From Monilinia fructicola (taxonomy: Eukaryota; Ascomycota; Leotiomycetes; Helotiales; Sclerotiniaceae): a stretch of 64,000 nt of DNA. Below are positions 47,560 to 57,445 of this stretch, piece by piece. The stretch is from positions 186,001 through 250,000 of the forward strand of contig VICG01000008.1 of NCBI GenBank assembly GCA_008692225.1, written 5' to 3'. A model generated the notes under the pieces. It saw only the letters and a program-made list of their open reading frames with translations, was not told the DNA's origin and did not search any database. Numbering within the stretch: the stretch's first letter is position 1; each line of letters opens with the position of its first letter. Both the position numbers and the translations under genes were made by a program.

Positions 47560-48301
47560 TTAACGGCTAGTGTTCATTGGCTTTGGTGCCTTACCCTTTG
47601 AACCTTGCTTGCTGACTTTCGATTGGGTGGAAACATTGGTCTTTGCCTTTGTGGCCTTCTTGGCGGCTTGCTCTGCGGCACGCTTCTCCTTAGCGGCCTT
47701 GATGGCGGACTCACGAGCAGCGGTTCTAGCTTCAGGTCTCTGGTTTCTTCGCTCCTTGATGACATCGAGGGAGGCACCGACGATAGCTCTTTGGGACTTG
47801 ACGGTTCTGCGGGAGCGCTTCTTGGCAACTTCCTATATGGTGAAATGCTCATTAGTTATTTTGATCTTCCGAATACCCATGATATTTTCTGTTCCATCTC
47901 GATACGGATTGAGTCGCAGAATATCGTACCTCAGAGATACCCTTCTTGTGTTGTCTTCTGAAGAGAACGGTCCATGCAATTCGGCGAGGGTTCTTGCGTT
48001 GCAAGAACAACGATTCGGATTTACCGTTTTGGAAACGGAAGATCTTGGAGTCTCCACGGACGTAGAGCTTGCCCTATATAATTCCCAGAAGTAATTAGCA
48101 TTGAAGTCTCAGTTCCCGACCCTTACGCGCCCTCAATCGCATTTCTAGATCCACACAATCATAACCATATCAATTCTCCTTCCCCTTTTCTTGCTTTTCA
48201 GTTCCATCATCCCTCGCCACACCACAATCACAAAGGAACAACACTCGTACCTTTCCAGGGTAGATCTTGGCTCCGGAGAAGGAATCTTCGTAGGTACGCA
48301 T
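47560..48301 (-). CDS. RPL24: 60S ribosomal protein eL24
   Basis: Three exons: 48251-48301 (17 codons), 47930-48073 (48 codons) and 47560-47832 (90 codons plus stop), all with phase-0 junctions; donors GTACGA twice, acceptors TATATAG and CATATAG. The 155-residue product has the normal eL24 length. Exon 1 is [17 protein letters not shown], exon 2 [20 protein letters not shown] then [16 protein letters not shown], and exon 3 starts [20 protein letters not shown], followed by the Ala/Lys-rich tail. Fungal eL24 lacks the usual zinc-finger cysteines, as here. It binds the large subunit at the subunit interface and forms an intersubunit bridge. It is transcribed divergently from the TRM44 gene through a 481-bp region. 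Confidence 0.97.
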
Positions 48302-48782
48302 GATGTCGAGGGGCGTAAGTTGTCGTTTGTCGTGGGTTGGTTGTTTCCTGCGGAGTCGTGGGCAGGAGATTCAATGTTATCGTAACGGGGCCGAAATCTA
48401 ATTTTTGCGGTTTGGGAAAGTGCGAGCTAAGATCTCGCTAAATTGGCCCTAACGAATCTCCTTTATCAGCCTTGTCAGCCTTGTCAGCCTTATATTGTCA
48501 AAACTTCATGATAAAAGGAGAAATGATCTAACGTGAACCAAGGCAAAATGAAGAAGGTTATGTGGACTCACATGCAAACCAAATTTTTCAGGAAATAAAC
48601 TCGTAAATAGACTTGCGACAAGCAGCCTATTTAAAGCTCTGAAGTTGATATCACGTGATATGATCAATCATTGCAACTAACTTTGCATATTCACAGTCCT
48701 ACCAAGTTGTCCTGGAAACTGAAACCTTACTCCTATCCTATCACATGTATACCTTCCTACAATTTTGTCGTCAGTAGTAGTC
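48302..48782. promoter_or_regulatory. divergent promoter of eL24 and TRM44
   Basis: 481 bp separate the two start codons. It contains GGCCCTAAC at 48445-48453 (reverse complement GTTAGGGCC, a Tbf1-type TTAGGG box as used in fungal ribosomal protein promoters), three direct TTGTCAGCC-like repeats at about 48469-48491, and a perfect 14-bp palindrome ATATCACGTGATAT at 48648-48661 with a CACGTG (Cbf1/E-box) core. Factor assignments are inferred from motif likeness only. Confidence 0.5.
48648..48661. promoter_or_regulatory. CACGTG palindrome (Cbf1-type)
   Basis: ATATCACGTGATAT is a perfect inverted repeat, about 120 bp upstream of the TRM44 start and 347 bp upstream of the eL24 start. bHLH factors such as Cbf1 bind TCACGTGA. 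Binding is inferred. Confidence 0.5.
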
Positions 48783-50244
48783 ATGGCTCCCGTGAAGGTC
48801 GCATTCAGTCCAGAGCCATATTCTTTCGGATCTCCACAAATTCTCGAAGACATCACGGAGAATAACGAATGGACACCTTTGCTTCAGCATAGATGCTCAT
48901 TCCCCCCAGAGATCTTCTCACAGGTCATGCTTAATCTGATACGAAATCCAAACATTAACTCTCCTCACCTGTTTCCGAGCTGACATATCTCTGGAACAGC
49001 CTTTTGATGAGAAATTTCAAAATGATACCACGATTTCTGCGAGGATCATTCATTTTCGCAATTACACTCTACAGAAAGTTATGGTAAGAACCATGATACC
49101 AAGGAATATCTTGAAAGATAAGCCACTCGATCAAACCTGTCTTTTCTATGATCATACTACAGATACTGGAGAGATTCGATCTTTGGTCATATATCTTCCA
49201 CATATACGCTCGCCTGATGAATCACCATTTTATCACCCTAAAGTTCACGGGATTGCTTTTCAGCATACTTTCGATTCTGAAACGCAAGATGGAATCATTG
49301 CAATACACTATTCGTTCTTCGAGTCCGAGCCTCGCACCCAGAAGCTTGAAAGAACAGCTGAACATCTACTAGCTGCTCTATACAAACATGGTCAAGGAAC
49401 TGCTGCAGGATATGTTAAAAAGGTTCATCATGATACCATCATTCCTCAAGCTACTGTCCAAAATACCTATGCACGTCTTAAGGCCAAGTATGCAAAGACT
49501 TTGATTGAAAATTGGGCTGAAGTCACAGACCCTGAAAAGCATGTGTTTGAGGATCTGAATATCGCAGCATTTCTCATTGAACTTTGGGCCGATACTTACA
49601 AGGACACCAAATTTCCAGGCTATGTTGATATTGGTTGTGGGAATGGTTTACTTGTCCACATTCTTTCTGAAGAAGGCTATAAAGGATGGGGATTTGATGC
49701 TAGAGAACGAAAATCATGGAGTGTGTTTGGTCCAAAGACACAGGAAAAATTGGAAGAACTTGTCTTGATACCCTCGATTTTATACTCGGAGTCAAATGAA
49801 GACCAAACCTCTGGACCTAATATTCATAACGGAACATTCCCCAAGGGAACATTCATCATCTCAAACCACGCCGATGAACTGACTCCGTGGACACCTATTC
49901 TTGCGAACATCTCCCAATCTCCATTTATAATTATACCATGCTGTAGCCATGCACTAAGCGGTGCTAGATATAGAGCGCCACCACCTAAAGGGGCTGAAGG
50001 TACACCCTCAGCATATGCATCTCTCGTAGCATGGGTTGCTGGACTTGCTGAAGGGTGTGGATGGGAAGTAGAGAAGGAATGGCTACGGATACCTAGTACA
50101 AGGAATGCAGCTTTGATTGGACGAAGAAGAAAATTGGACTACGAAGAGGTCGATGTACGAGAATTTGTTGATGCACACGGTGGAGCCGCTGGCTGGAAGG
50201 ATAATGCGCTGAAGCTGGTGACTGGGAAAGCAAAAAATCATTGA
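48783..50244 (+). CDS. TRM44: tRNA (uracil-O(2)-)-methyltransferase, TRM44 family
   Basis: Exon 1 48783-48923 (47 codons) and exon 2 49000-50244, phase-0 junction across a 76-nt intron (GTCATG donor, GGAACAG acceptor). The product is 461 residues. The N-terminal part has PPEIFSQPFDEKFQND; the methyltransferase core starts at TYARLKAKYAKTLIENW, followed by HVFEDLNIAAFLIELW and YVDIGCGNGLLVHILSEEGY, the S-adenosylmethionine motif I, then GWGFDARERKSW. Later FIISNHADELTPWTPILA and FIIIPCCSHALSGARY are typical of TRM44, as is the LAEGCGWEVEKEWLRIPSTRNAAL end. TRM44 makes 2'-O-methyluridine at position 44 of tRNA-Ser. The ATG at 48783 is chosen because exon 1 then keeps the conserved WTPLLQHRCSFPPEIF stretch. 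Confidence 0.92.
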
Positions 50245-50451
50245 TTAAAATTTAGGTGCGAGGCTCATACTGTTTACTACCCTTAATTCTATCAGCCACT
50301 CCGACGCCTCGATGCGAAAATGAATTCCTAATCCCGAAGTGCCATGATATATACAACCTAGATGTGAAGCCATTTGCCCATTTCCAAAATTTTATTAGGT
50401 ACGTCCAAGGAGAAAACAAAAACAGATATCAAATTGAAGCCATCATCACGT

Positions 50452-50590
50452 ATAATATATATATATATAATATAATATAATATAATAAAATATAATATAA
50501 TATAATATAATATAATATAATATAATATAATATAATATAAATATAATATAATATAATATAATATAATATAATATAATATACGTATAATAT
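50452..50590. repeat. TATAA microsatellite
   Basis: About 25 near-perfect TATAA units, starting about 210 bp after the TRM44 stop codon and opening the second AT-rich island. Confidence 0.9.
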
Positions 50591-50759
50591 ACGTATAATT
50601 TATTTTATTTATTTTGTTATTTTTTAAAGTATTTTTTATAATATTTAACTAATTCGTTAATTTATTAGAATTTCTTAAAGTTTAAGTATATATAAATATA
50701 TATTTCGTTTTTTAATTAATTTTAATCTAATATTAATCTAAAATAATACTAAATATATA
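50591..50759. other. AT-rich spacer
   Basis: Nothing recognisable. Confidence 0.5.
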
Positions 50760-50974
50760 CTTAGCGTTATTTTAAATCTATACTAGGATGAAAATTAACC
50801 AAAAATAGAATTTATTTCAAAGAATTATAATAAATTAATAAATCTATTAAGAATTATAAATTATACTTAATAATATTATTAAGTTTAAAAATTTTATAAT
50901 ATATAAAAATTAATTTAAAAGATATACTATTTTATAAATTTTTTACCCTAGTATCGATCAAAAACAACACTAAG
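50760..50974 (+). mobile_element. MITE copy 2 (215 bp)
   Basis: Same family as 3150-3401. Left end CTTAGCGTTATTTTAAATCT, right end reverse-complemented CTTAGTGTTGTTTTTGATCG; TA flanks at 50758-50759 and 50975-50976. The inside aligns with copies 1 and 3 (ATTATAATAAATTAATAAAT, AAAGATATACTATTTTATAA) but lacks about 40 bp in the middle. Most differences from copy 1 are G-to-A or C-to-T transitions. Confidence 0.8.
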
Positions 50975-51358
50975 TAGAAATTCTTATATTTTAAACAATT
51001 TCTAAAAACATTTTTTTTTATTATATTAATTAATATATTAATTATATTTATTTAATTATTATTGAATTTAATTATATTATTCTAAATAATATTAATAAAT
51101 CTAATAATTATAACGAATATAAACGTACCTTAAGCATATAAACATCTCATTACGCTTACCTTAGTATAAGCTAGCCTTTAACTAAGCGATATTATATATA
51201 TAAAAGATCTTTTAATCTCTATTAATTCGCTTTAGTATATAATCGTAATATTGATAAATCTAATAATTCATTCGTTATATATATACTAATAATATTAAAA
51301 AAATTCTAATAAAATTCTTTATTTTATAATTTACATTAAAATATTAGAGCTAGTCTTT
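50975..51358. other. AT-rich gene-free DNA
   Basis: No ORF and no paired repeat ends seen. Confidence 0.5.
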
Positions 51359-52945
51359 ATGGATTCGAAGAATCTTAGTTCATCAATTTGTTGTGTCATG
51401 TGATTATTATACCTGTACTTATAGGAGGTTCAAAATGCAAAAACATGAACCTTAAATCCTTAGCGGCTCGTGTGATTGGTCATAAGTATTCCGCGAAAAT
51501 TTTAATTGGTCGACTATTAGTAAGCAGAAAACCTTAAATTTTTAATACCGACATTCCGTTTTGCTTCGGAGCTAAATTATTCCGGCCATTTGGTAGGCCA
51601 TTCCGGCCAAGGTTCCATTCCATTTCGGCCCATTTCATTTCGGCCCATTCCATTTCGGCCCATTCCATTTCGGCCCATTCCATTTCGCCCAATAATTTCA
51701 TAATAAATAATAAATAATAAATAATAAATAATAAATAATAAATAATAAATAATAAATAATAAATAATAAATAATAAATAATAAATAATAAATAATAAAAA
51801 TAATAAATAATAAATAATAAATAATAAAATAATAAATAATAAATAATAAATAATAAATAATAAATAATAAAAATAATAAATAATAAATAATAAATAATAA
51901 ATAATAAATAATAAATAATAAATAATAAATAATAAATAATAAATAATAAATAATAATAAATAATAAAAATAATAATAATAAATAATAAATAATAAATAAT
52001 AAATAATAAATAATAAATAATAAATAATAAATAATAAATAATAAATAATAATAAATTAAATAAATAAAGAAGCTTATTATTATAATTATAAGAAAATACT
52101 TTATATATCTTATATATAATTGAAAAATATATTAAGAAATATATAAAAACTATAAAGCTTCTTTATAAATTCTAAATATTAAATTAAATAGAAGAATATT
52201 CAAAGTAGTAAACTAAATGGAATAAATAGAATAAATAGAATAAATAGAATAAATAGAATAAATAATAGAATAAATAGAATAAATAGAATAAATAGAATAA
52301 ATAGAATAAATAGAATAAATAGAATAAATAAATAGAATAAATAGAATAATAGAATGAATAGAATGAATAGAATGAATAGAATGAATAGAATAAATAGAAT
52401 AAATAGAATAAATAGAATAAATAGAATAAATAGAATAAATAGAATAAATAGAATAAATAGAATAAATAGAATAAATAGAATAAATAGAATAAATAGAATA
52501 AATAGAATAAATAGAATGAATAGAATGAATAGAATGAATAGAATGAATAGAATGAATAGAATGAATAGAATAAATAGAATAAATAGAATAAATAGAATAA
52601 ATAGAATAAATAGAATATAAATAGAATAAATAGAATAAATAGAATAAATAGAATAAATAGAATAAATAGAATAAATAGAATAAATAGAATAAATAGAATA
52701 AATAGAATAAAATATAATTATTATTAAGAAAATTGTATAAACTAATATTTATTTAAAAATATTATAAGAAAATACGTTATAAAATATAAAAAGAGTTATA
52801 GAAAAAAAGAATATTATTATTAATATACTTAATATAGAATTAATTATATTAAATATTTTTTTATAATATAAAGTATTTATTCTTAATTAAGAAAGTAGAA
52901 AATAAATTTATAATAATAAAGGATTTTAAAAATAATTTATTTCTC

Positions 52946-53006
<61 letters not shown>

Positions 53007-53130
53007 CTAGCACTCGCGGAAAATAAATTTTTAGATTATGGATTCGTAGAATTTTATTAGCCTCGAACGAAGTGAGGATTGGGGGTTTGGGGGCTAGCCC
53101 CCATTAAGTAATAAAATTCGAAGAATCCAT
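51359..53130 (+). mobile_element. repeat family copy 2, about 1.8 kb, expanded internal arrays
   Basis: Begins TGGATTCGAAGAATCTTAG and ends, reverse-complemented, TGGATTCTTCGAATTTTATT, the same two ends as copy 1 at 5534-6538 in opposite orientation. The first 340 bp (unique part plus CATTCCATTTCGGCC short tandem at about 51596-51692) match 6182-6538 reversed. Then follow an AATAAAT array (about 51700-52060), a unique stretch 52070-52215 matching 5880-6000 reversed, a 9-bp AGAATAAAT array (about 52221-52712), unique AT-rich DNA and an ATT array (52949-53004). The size difference between copies is mainly in the arrays. Confidence 0.7.
52221..52712 (+). repeat. 9-bp AGAATAAAT tandem array
   Basis: About 50 units with two blocks of an AGAATGAAT variant (about 52352-52388 and 52515-52566) and few interruptions. 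The periodic reading frame of Asn-Arg-Ile and Met-Asn-Arg in it is an artefact. Confidence 0.9.
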
Positions 53131-53162
53131 AGTCTGAAAATTTATTTTCCGCGAGTGCTAGT
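53006..53162. repeat. 54-bp inverted repeat with module M1 in its loop (copy C)
   Basis: Arms 53006-53059 and 53109-53162 begin ACTAGCACTCGCGGAAAATA and are complementary with about five differences. The 49-bp loop holds CGAACGAAGTGAGG, GGGGGTTTGGGGG and the palindrome GGGGGCTAGCCCCC (53089-53102), clearly the same M1 as at 25811 and 28853. It overlaps the right end of repeat copy 2 and directly follows an ATT microsatellite. Confidence 0.85.
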
Positions 53163-53304
53163 AATAATTTATTTAAAATATTGAATATCTTTTTAAAACT
53201 TTTTATTATCAAATATTTAAATTTTAAATAAAACATTAGATTATTTAAAACTAAAAAAGCAAGCCAACTCTAAGCTACCCTTTAAATTAAGCTTATTCTA
53301 TATA

Positions 53305-53560
53305 CTTAGTATTGTTTTAGGTCTATGCCAGGGTAAAAATTTACAAAATAGTATATCTTTTAACTTTTATTCTTTTTTAAATTTTATAAATTTTCATTTT
53401 TAAGAATTTAAGTATACTAAATGTTTATTTTTTAATTTAATAATATTACAAAAACTTATTTATAAGTTTTAAAAGATTCGTTGATTTATTATAATTTTTT
53501 AAAATGAATTCCGTTTTCAGTTAATATTTTATCCCGGCATAGACCCAAAACAACACCAAG
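53305..53560 (-). mobile_element. MITE copy 3 (256 bp)
   Basis: Left end CTTAGTATTGTTTTAGGTCT, right end reverse-complemented CTTGGTGTTGTTTTGGGTCT; TA flanks at 53303-53304 and 53561-53562. Reverse-complemented, its interior follows copy 1 almost base for base (GGAATTCATTTTAAAAAATT). Confidence 0.85.
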
Positions 53561-53599
53561 TATAAAACATCATACACATCACACCAATACACTATCACA

Positions 53600-53705
53600 C
53601 CAACTAAATCTCCAAATCTCCAAATCTCCAAATCTCCAAATCTCCAAATCTCCAAATCTCCAAATCTCCAAATCTTTCCATCCATCCATCCATCCATCCA
53701 TCCAT
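53600..53705 (+). repeat. CAAATCTC tandem (8 bp) and CATC microsatellite
   Basis: About nine CAAATCTC units (53605-53673) followed by seven CATC units (53677-53705), immediately beside MITE copy 3. Confidence 0.9.
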
Positions 53706-53767
53706 GCAGGGGTTAACTCGGGGAGCACCAATACCTAAATAAATAAGTATTATATACAGGTCCCTGG

Positions 53768-55109
53768 TAAGAGTTGTGGCCACAGCTTATGGCACACTTC
53801 GCGTTTTCAATTACTTTATTTTCGAAATTTGATTATAAATCAATATATCAATATTTTTTTATAAAATTAAAGCTATATATTAATGATAGTAACTGATTTC
53901 TTTACTTTAATTATATTCTTCAATTTGCAGGTTAATTTTTCAATATATAGTCTAAAATCTAAAGGATTTACTCTTTTCCATAATGCTTTTAATTTACGCT
54001 TTAATTCTTTAATAAAAGTGAAAATAAGTATAAATAATAATTTTTTGAGTTCTTTTTTTATTTAGCGCTATACTTTTTTTAATAAGATTAAGATTTGGAA
54101 AAGAAAAAGATTAATTGAAGCTTTATACAAAGTGCTTTAATTAAACTATATAAGTATACCTTAAATATACTTTTTGCCTTATCTTTTATAAAAATATATT
54201 TAAATTTTAATTTATTAAATAATAAAAATATTATTAAAATAAAAACTTAATTACGATATATCTTTAAAGTAATACTTTTGTCATTCTTATTCTTCTTTAA
54301 AAATATTAATAAAGATTTATAATTTTAATTAATTACCTTCTATATTATAATTAATACCCTTTCTAATCTATATATTGATTTAATATAATTAAAACATCTT
54401 TTTTTTAATTTGTTTAATAATCTAAATCCTATCATTTTTTCTTAATTCAAAAAATGCTTTTGTTTGATTATATAATTTTCCTCTAATCCCTCTCTCTTTC
54501 CTAAACAAAAGATTATATTATTAATCTTTTATTAATAATAGAAATATATAAAATCCAATCTTTTTTTTTACTTGCATTCTTAAAATAAAAAGCTTAGAAT
54601 ATTCTATATATTATTTAAAACTATATTAATGTAATTTTTGTTAAATTATATATAATAAAACTTTAAATTAAAAAACGTTTTTAATTTGTTTATAAATTAT
54701 TTTTTTTTCTAGTTTAATTTTTTATTATACCCCTTATAATTTAATAAATCTCTTTAACTAACATTAAAGAATATTGATAAATCTTCTTTTTACATATTTT
54801 TTGCTTTAATCCAAATTTAAAAATACTTTTAACTGTTTAAGTATTTAATGCTAATATTTTTTTTTATCTATAACCAGGATTTTTTATAATTATATAGGCT
54901 TAAAACACCCTAAAGCGATAAAGAGTACTCCAATTCTGTTTATATTTATATTAATTATCCTAATCCTTAAAAAGGATTATTATTTTGAATTTAAAAAAAA
55001 AATATTGAAAAATAAATTTATAATGGAATTTCAAAATATATGTGTTGAAAAATGGGGTGGCTGGCGAATCTCGCTTAAGGTGTGCGATAAGCTGTGGCCA
55101 CAACTCTTA
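53768..55109. mobile_element. degenerate TIR element of 1.34 kb
   Basis: Left end TAAGAGTTGTGGCCACAGCT, right end reverse-complemented identical over these 20 bases and similar for about 30 bp. The terminal TA could be the target duplication of a Tc1/mariner-type element. The length fits a transposase gene, but the interior is heavily AT-enriched and has no frame longer than 60 codons, as expected after RIP. Confidence 0.7.
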
Positions 55110-56095
55110 CTATATGAGGAACCATTTCAAGGAAGAAGACTTCTTGACATGAAGATCAGAAGTTATATGGAAAAGAGCATTCTCCCGGCTCCAATAGTAA
55201 GCACTCATATGCAGAAAATTCTCTTTCAATTATCGATATTTTTTATTTGTTTTGCCAAAGAGAGGGAAAACTCAATATGAAATTTCTTACTACATGATTC
55301 AAGAGGAGTTGCGTTACATGAAAGTCAATTAGGATGTTCTAATTGTGCTTCAGTGGCGAACAGGGCAAATCAAAGTCGACTAAGCTTAAGCTTTGCGTCT
55401 CCCCTCCTTGTATGTAAGATTTACGAAGCCTAATCAATCAAAACCATAACTGTTAAGTACGGATACGCATATGCAATGGTAATGGCGAATGGGTTTCCCG
55501 AATCGAGTATTCTAAATAGGGACAAATTTCGACTCAGTTACACTTCTTAATAGTCAGGCGAAACCTAAGAGACTCTAACGACGCTGTGTCAAGTCTGCCA
55601 GGGTATGTAAGGCAGGGTTTGCCAAAGACTTCTCGGATTTCAAAGGCTTCCGGAAATATATGAAGAACGGTGGATGAAAAGTTGCTTGCTAGAGTTCATG
55701 GTTGAATTTAGAAAGACATAGGAGCTGCACTTTGAAATTTGGTGAAGGTAAGCCGAATCAAAGGAGAAGAAGAAGAGAAAAGAAAATGCTATATCTGTAA
55801 GATATAACTATTCAGTTAATGAGAGACATTTGTCAAATATCTTTCCACCTTTATCAATTTGTACACAAAACAAATATGAGAGCCAGCCTAGCCTCTATGA
55901 TGAAGGATGGATAGCAAAGAAAGAAAGAAAGACTGCATGGACAGCCTGAAAGTATCCCAGATCATTCACAAAAGAAAAAGGTATTCGGGTATATTTTCTC
56001 CAAACCCCCCAAAACATATAACCTTACGAACCCATCACCATATCACATCTCTCACATCTCCTTCAAAAGAGCTTCACTCACGATCCAAAAACAGG
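55110..56095. other. gene-free region
   Basis: No supported gene. The AT-rich island ends here; the last 200 bp may be leader of the next gene. Confidence 0.45.
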
Positions 56096-56470
56096 ATGCC
56101 CTTCAATATCCCCCGTCTGCTTTCCCATCCCTACGCATTTCATCATGCCATACACGTGACCTTTACAGCTTCCTCCCTAGTGATTGGCATCAATAATACA
56201 TACCAACTTCGCGAAATACAGAAACGTGCCAAGAAAAGGGAGAAGGAGATGATGCGTATGCATATGGATTTGATGATGAAGGGTTATGGTGCTAGGTTGT
56301 ATGAAGGAGAGGGTGTGAAGAGAGTTATGTGTCTCGAGGCTTTAAAGGGTAAGGGGGCGGACAATGAGAGAAAGGAAGAGGATGTGAGGGGGGAAGTATG
56401 GAAGGAAGATTTAGGGACGATGGTGAGAGAGGAAGGGAGACCACTCGGCGTGAGAGAATGGAGGACTTGA
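56096..56470 (+). CDS. small membrane protein, unknown function
   Basis: From the ATG at 56096 the frame encodes 124 residues: MPFNIPRLLSHPYAFHHAIH, a hydrophobic stretch (VTFTASSLVIGI), then a highly charged helix (REIQKRAKKREKEMMRMHMD) and an acidic-basic tail. The frame is open upstream to 55907, but that part has no protein-like features and is taken as leader. An overlapping frame continues to 56754 (KYIDGMKVIYASKPPAGKES); a one-base shift near 56440-56460 would join them, so the true C terminus is uncertain. The plan suits a small mitochondrial or ER anchored protein. No domain is recognised. Confidence 0.5.
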   Translation: MPFNIPRLLSHPYAFHHAIHVTFTASSLVIGINNTYQLREIQKRAKKREKEMMRMHMDLMMKGYGARLYEGEGVKRVMCLEALKGKGADNERKEEDVRGEVWKEDLGTMVREEGRPLGVREWRT

Positions 56471-57445
56471 GGGGTGGGGCTAGAGGAGAAAAGCGGGTTG
56501 TAAAAAGGGAGGAAGGCAAGAACAATGTGCAAATGAAGGGCATGGAGCAAGTGGATGGAGAGAAAGCTTCAGCAGAGATGAAATACATCGATGGCATGAA
56601 GGTAATTTATGCAAGCAAACCTCCAGCAGGTAAGGAAAGTGTGGAAATAATGAGAAAGGAAGGAGCGGGGAATGAATCTGAAAATACATGGAAACCAATT
56701 GACAGTCGGAAGGATCCAAGAGTGGAAAAGGACAAGGAGGGCGGCGGCAAGTAGAGTGCGGAAATTGATAATGTGCACTAGCCGCAAGGAACCAAGGGGT
56801 GGGAAATGTGGGAAATAACATCATTGAGCCAACGCTAGCACGCCCAATACCGAGGGAGGGCGATAAAATGATGGCGCAATGGGGAGTTTCTGGGTGGTCA
56901 AAACAATAGCTTGCATTCGGGAGTTCAAGGCTTTTTCACTTCCTACAATATGAACATCTCGGCACATGCAGTGTAAACCCACACGTGCCTGGGTGTTGTG
57001 TGCCGGCATGAGATGTGTCAAATAGTAGTAGTATTCTCCTTGCCAGAATGCGGTATGATAAACATAACCCGGATGCTACCTGAAAATAATGGAGATCATG
57101 TAATTGGTAGAGTATCACCTGTTCGAAACCACTTGCTTCGCGAATATTAAATCGTTTTGTTTTCGGGGACCCATTGACTGAAGAGAGATTTTGCCATCGC
57201 CTAGCTGTATACATCGGAACTTGAACGCTTTGAATCGCATAAGAAAGATATTGTCATATAGAAGGACTTAATGTGTAGTAGGATTTTGTACAGCTAAGTA
57301 ACCTTCTGGCTACCTGAAATTTTATTTTCATGCAGCGAGATGCCGTAACATAGCCCGAAAGGAGAATTCGCTGATTCTCATATCAACGCCGTCGTTGGTT
57401 CTCTAAATATAATTCCTAATTGACCATGCCTTGCGCGCGGGAAAT
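56471..57445. other. intergenic region
   Basis: Includes the possible frame extension of the preceding gene to 56754; otherwise no gene is seen. Confidence 0.4.

Noticed and set aside
52354..52620. 88-codon frame of Met-Asn-Arg and Ile-Asn-Arg repeats
   Set aside because: Artefact of the 9-bp AGAATAAAT array.
52221..52712. Regular repeats considered as a CRISPR array
   Set aside because: Units are contiguous without spacers, and the genome is eukaryotic.
57095..57140. tRNA-like GGTAGAGTATCACCTGTTCGAAACC string
   Set aside because: Spacing between D-arm-like and T-arm-like parts is too short and no acceptor stem can be formed.
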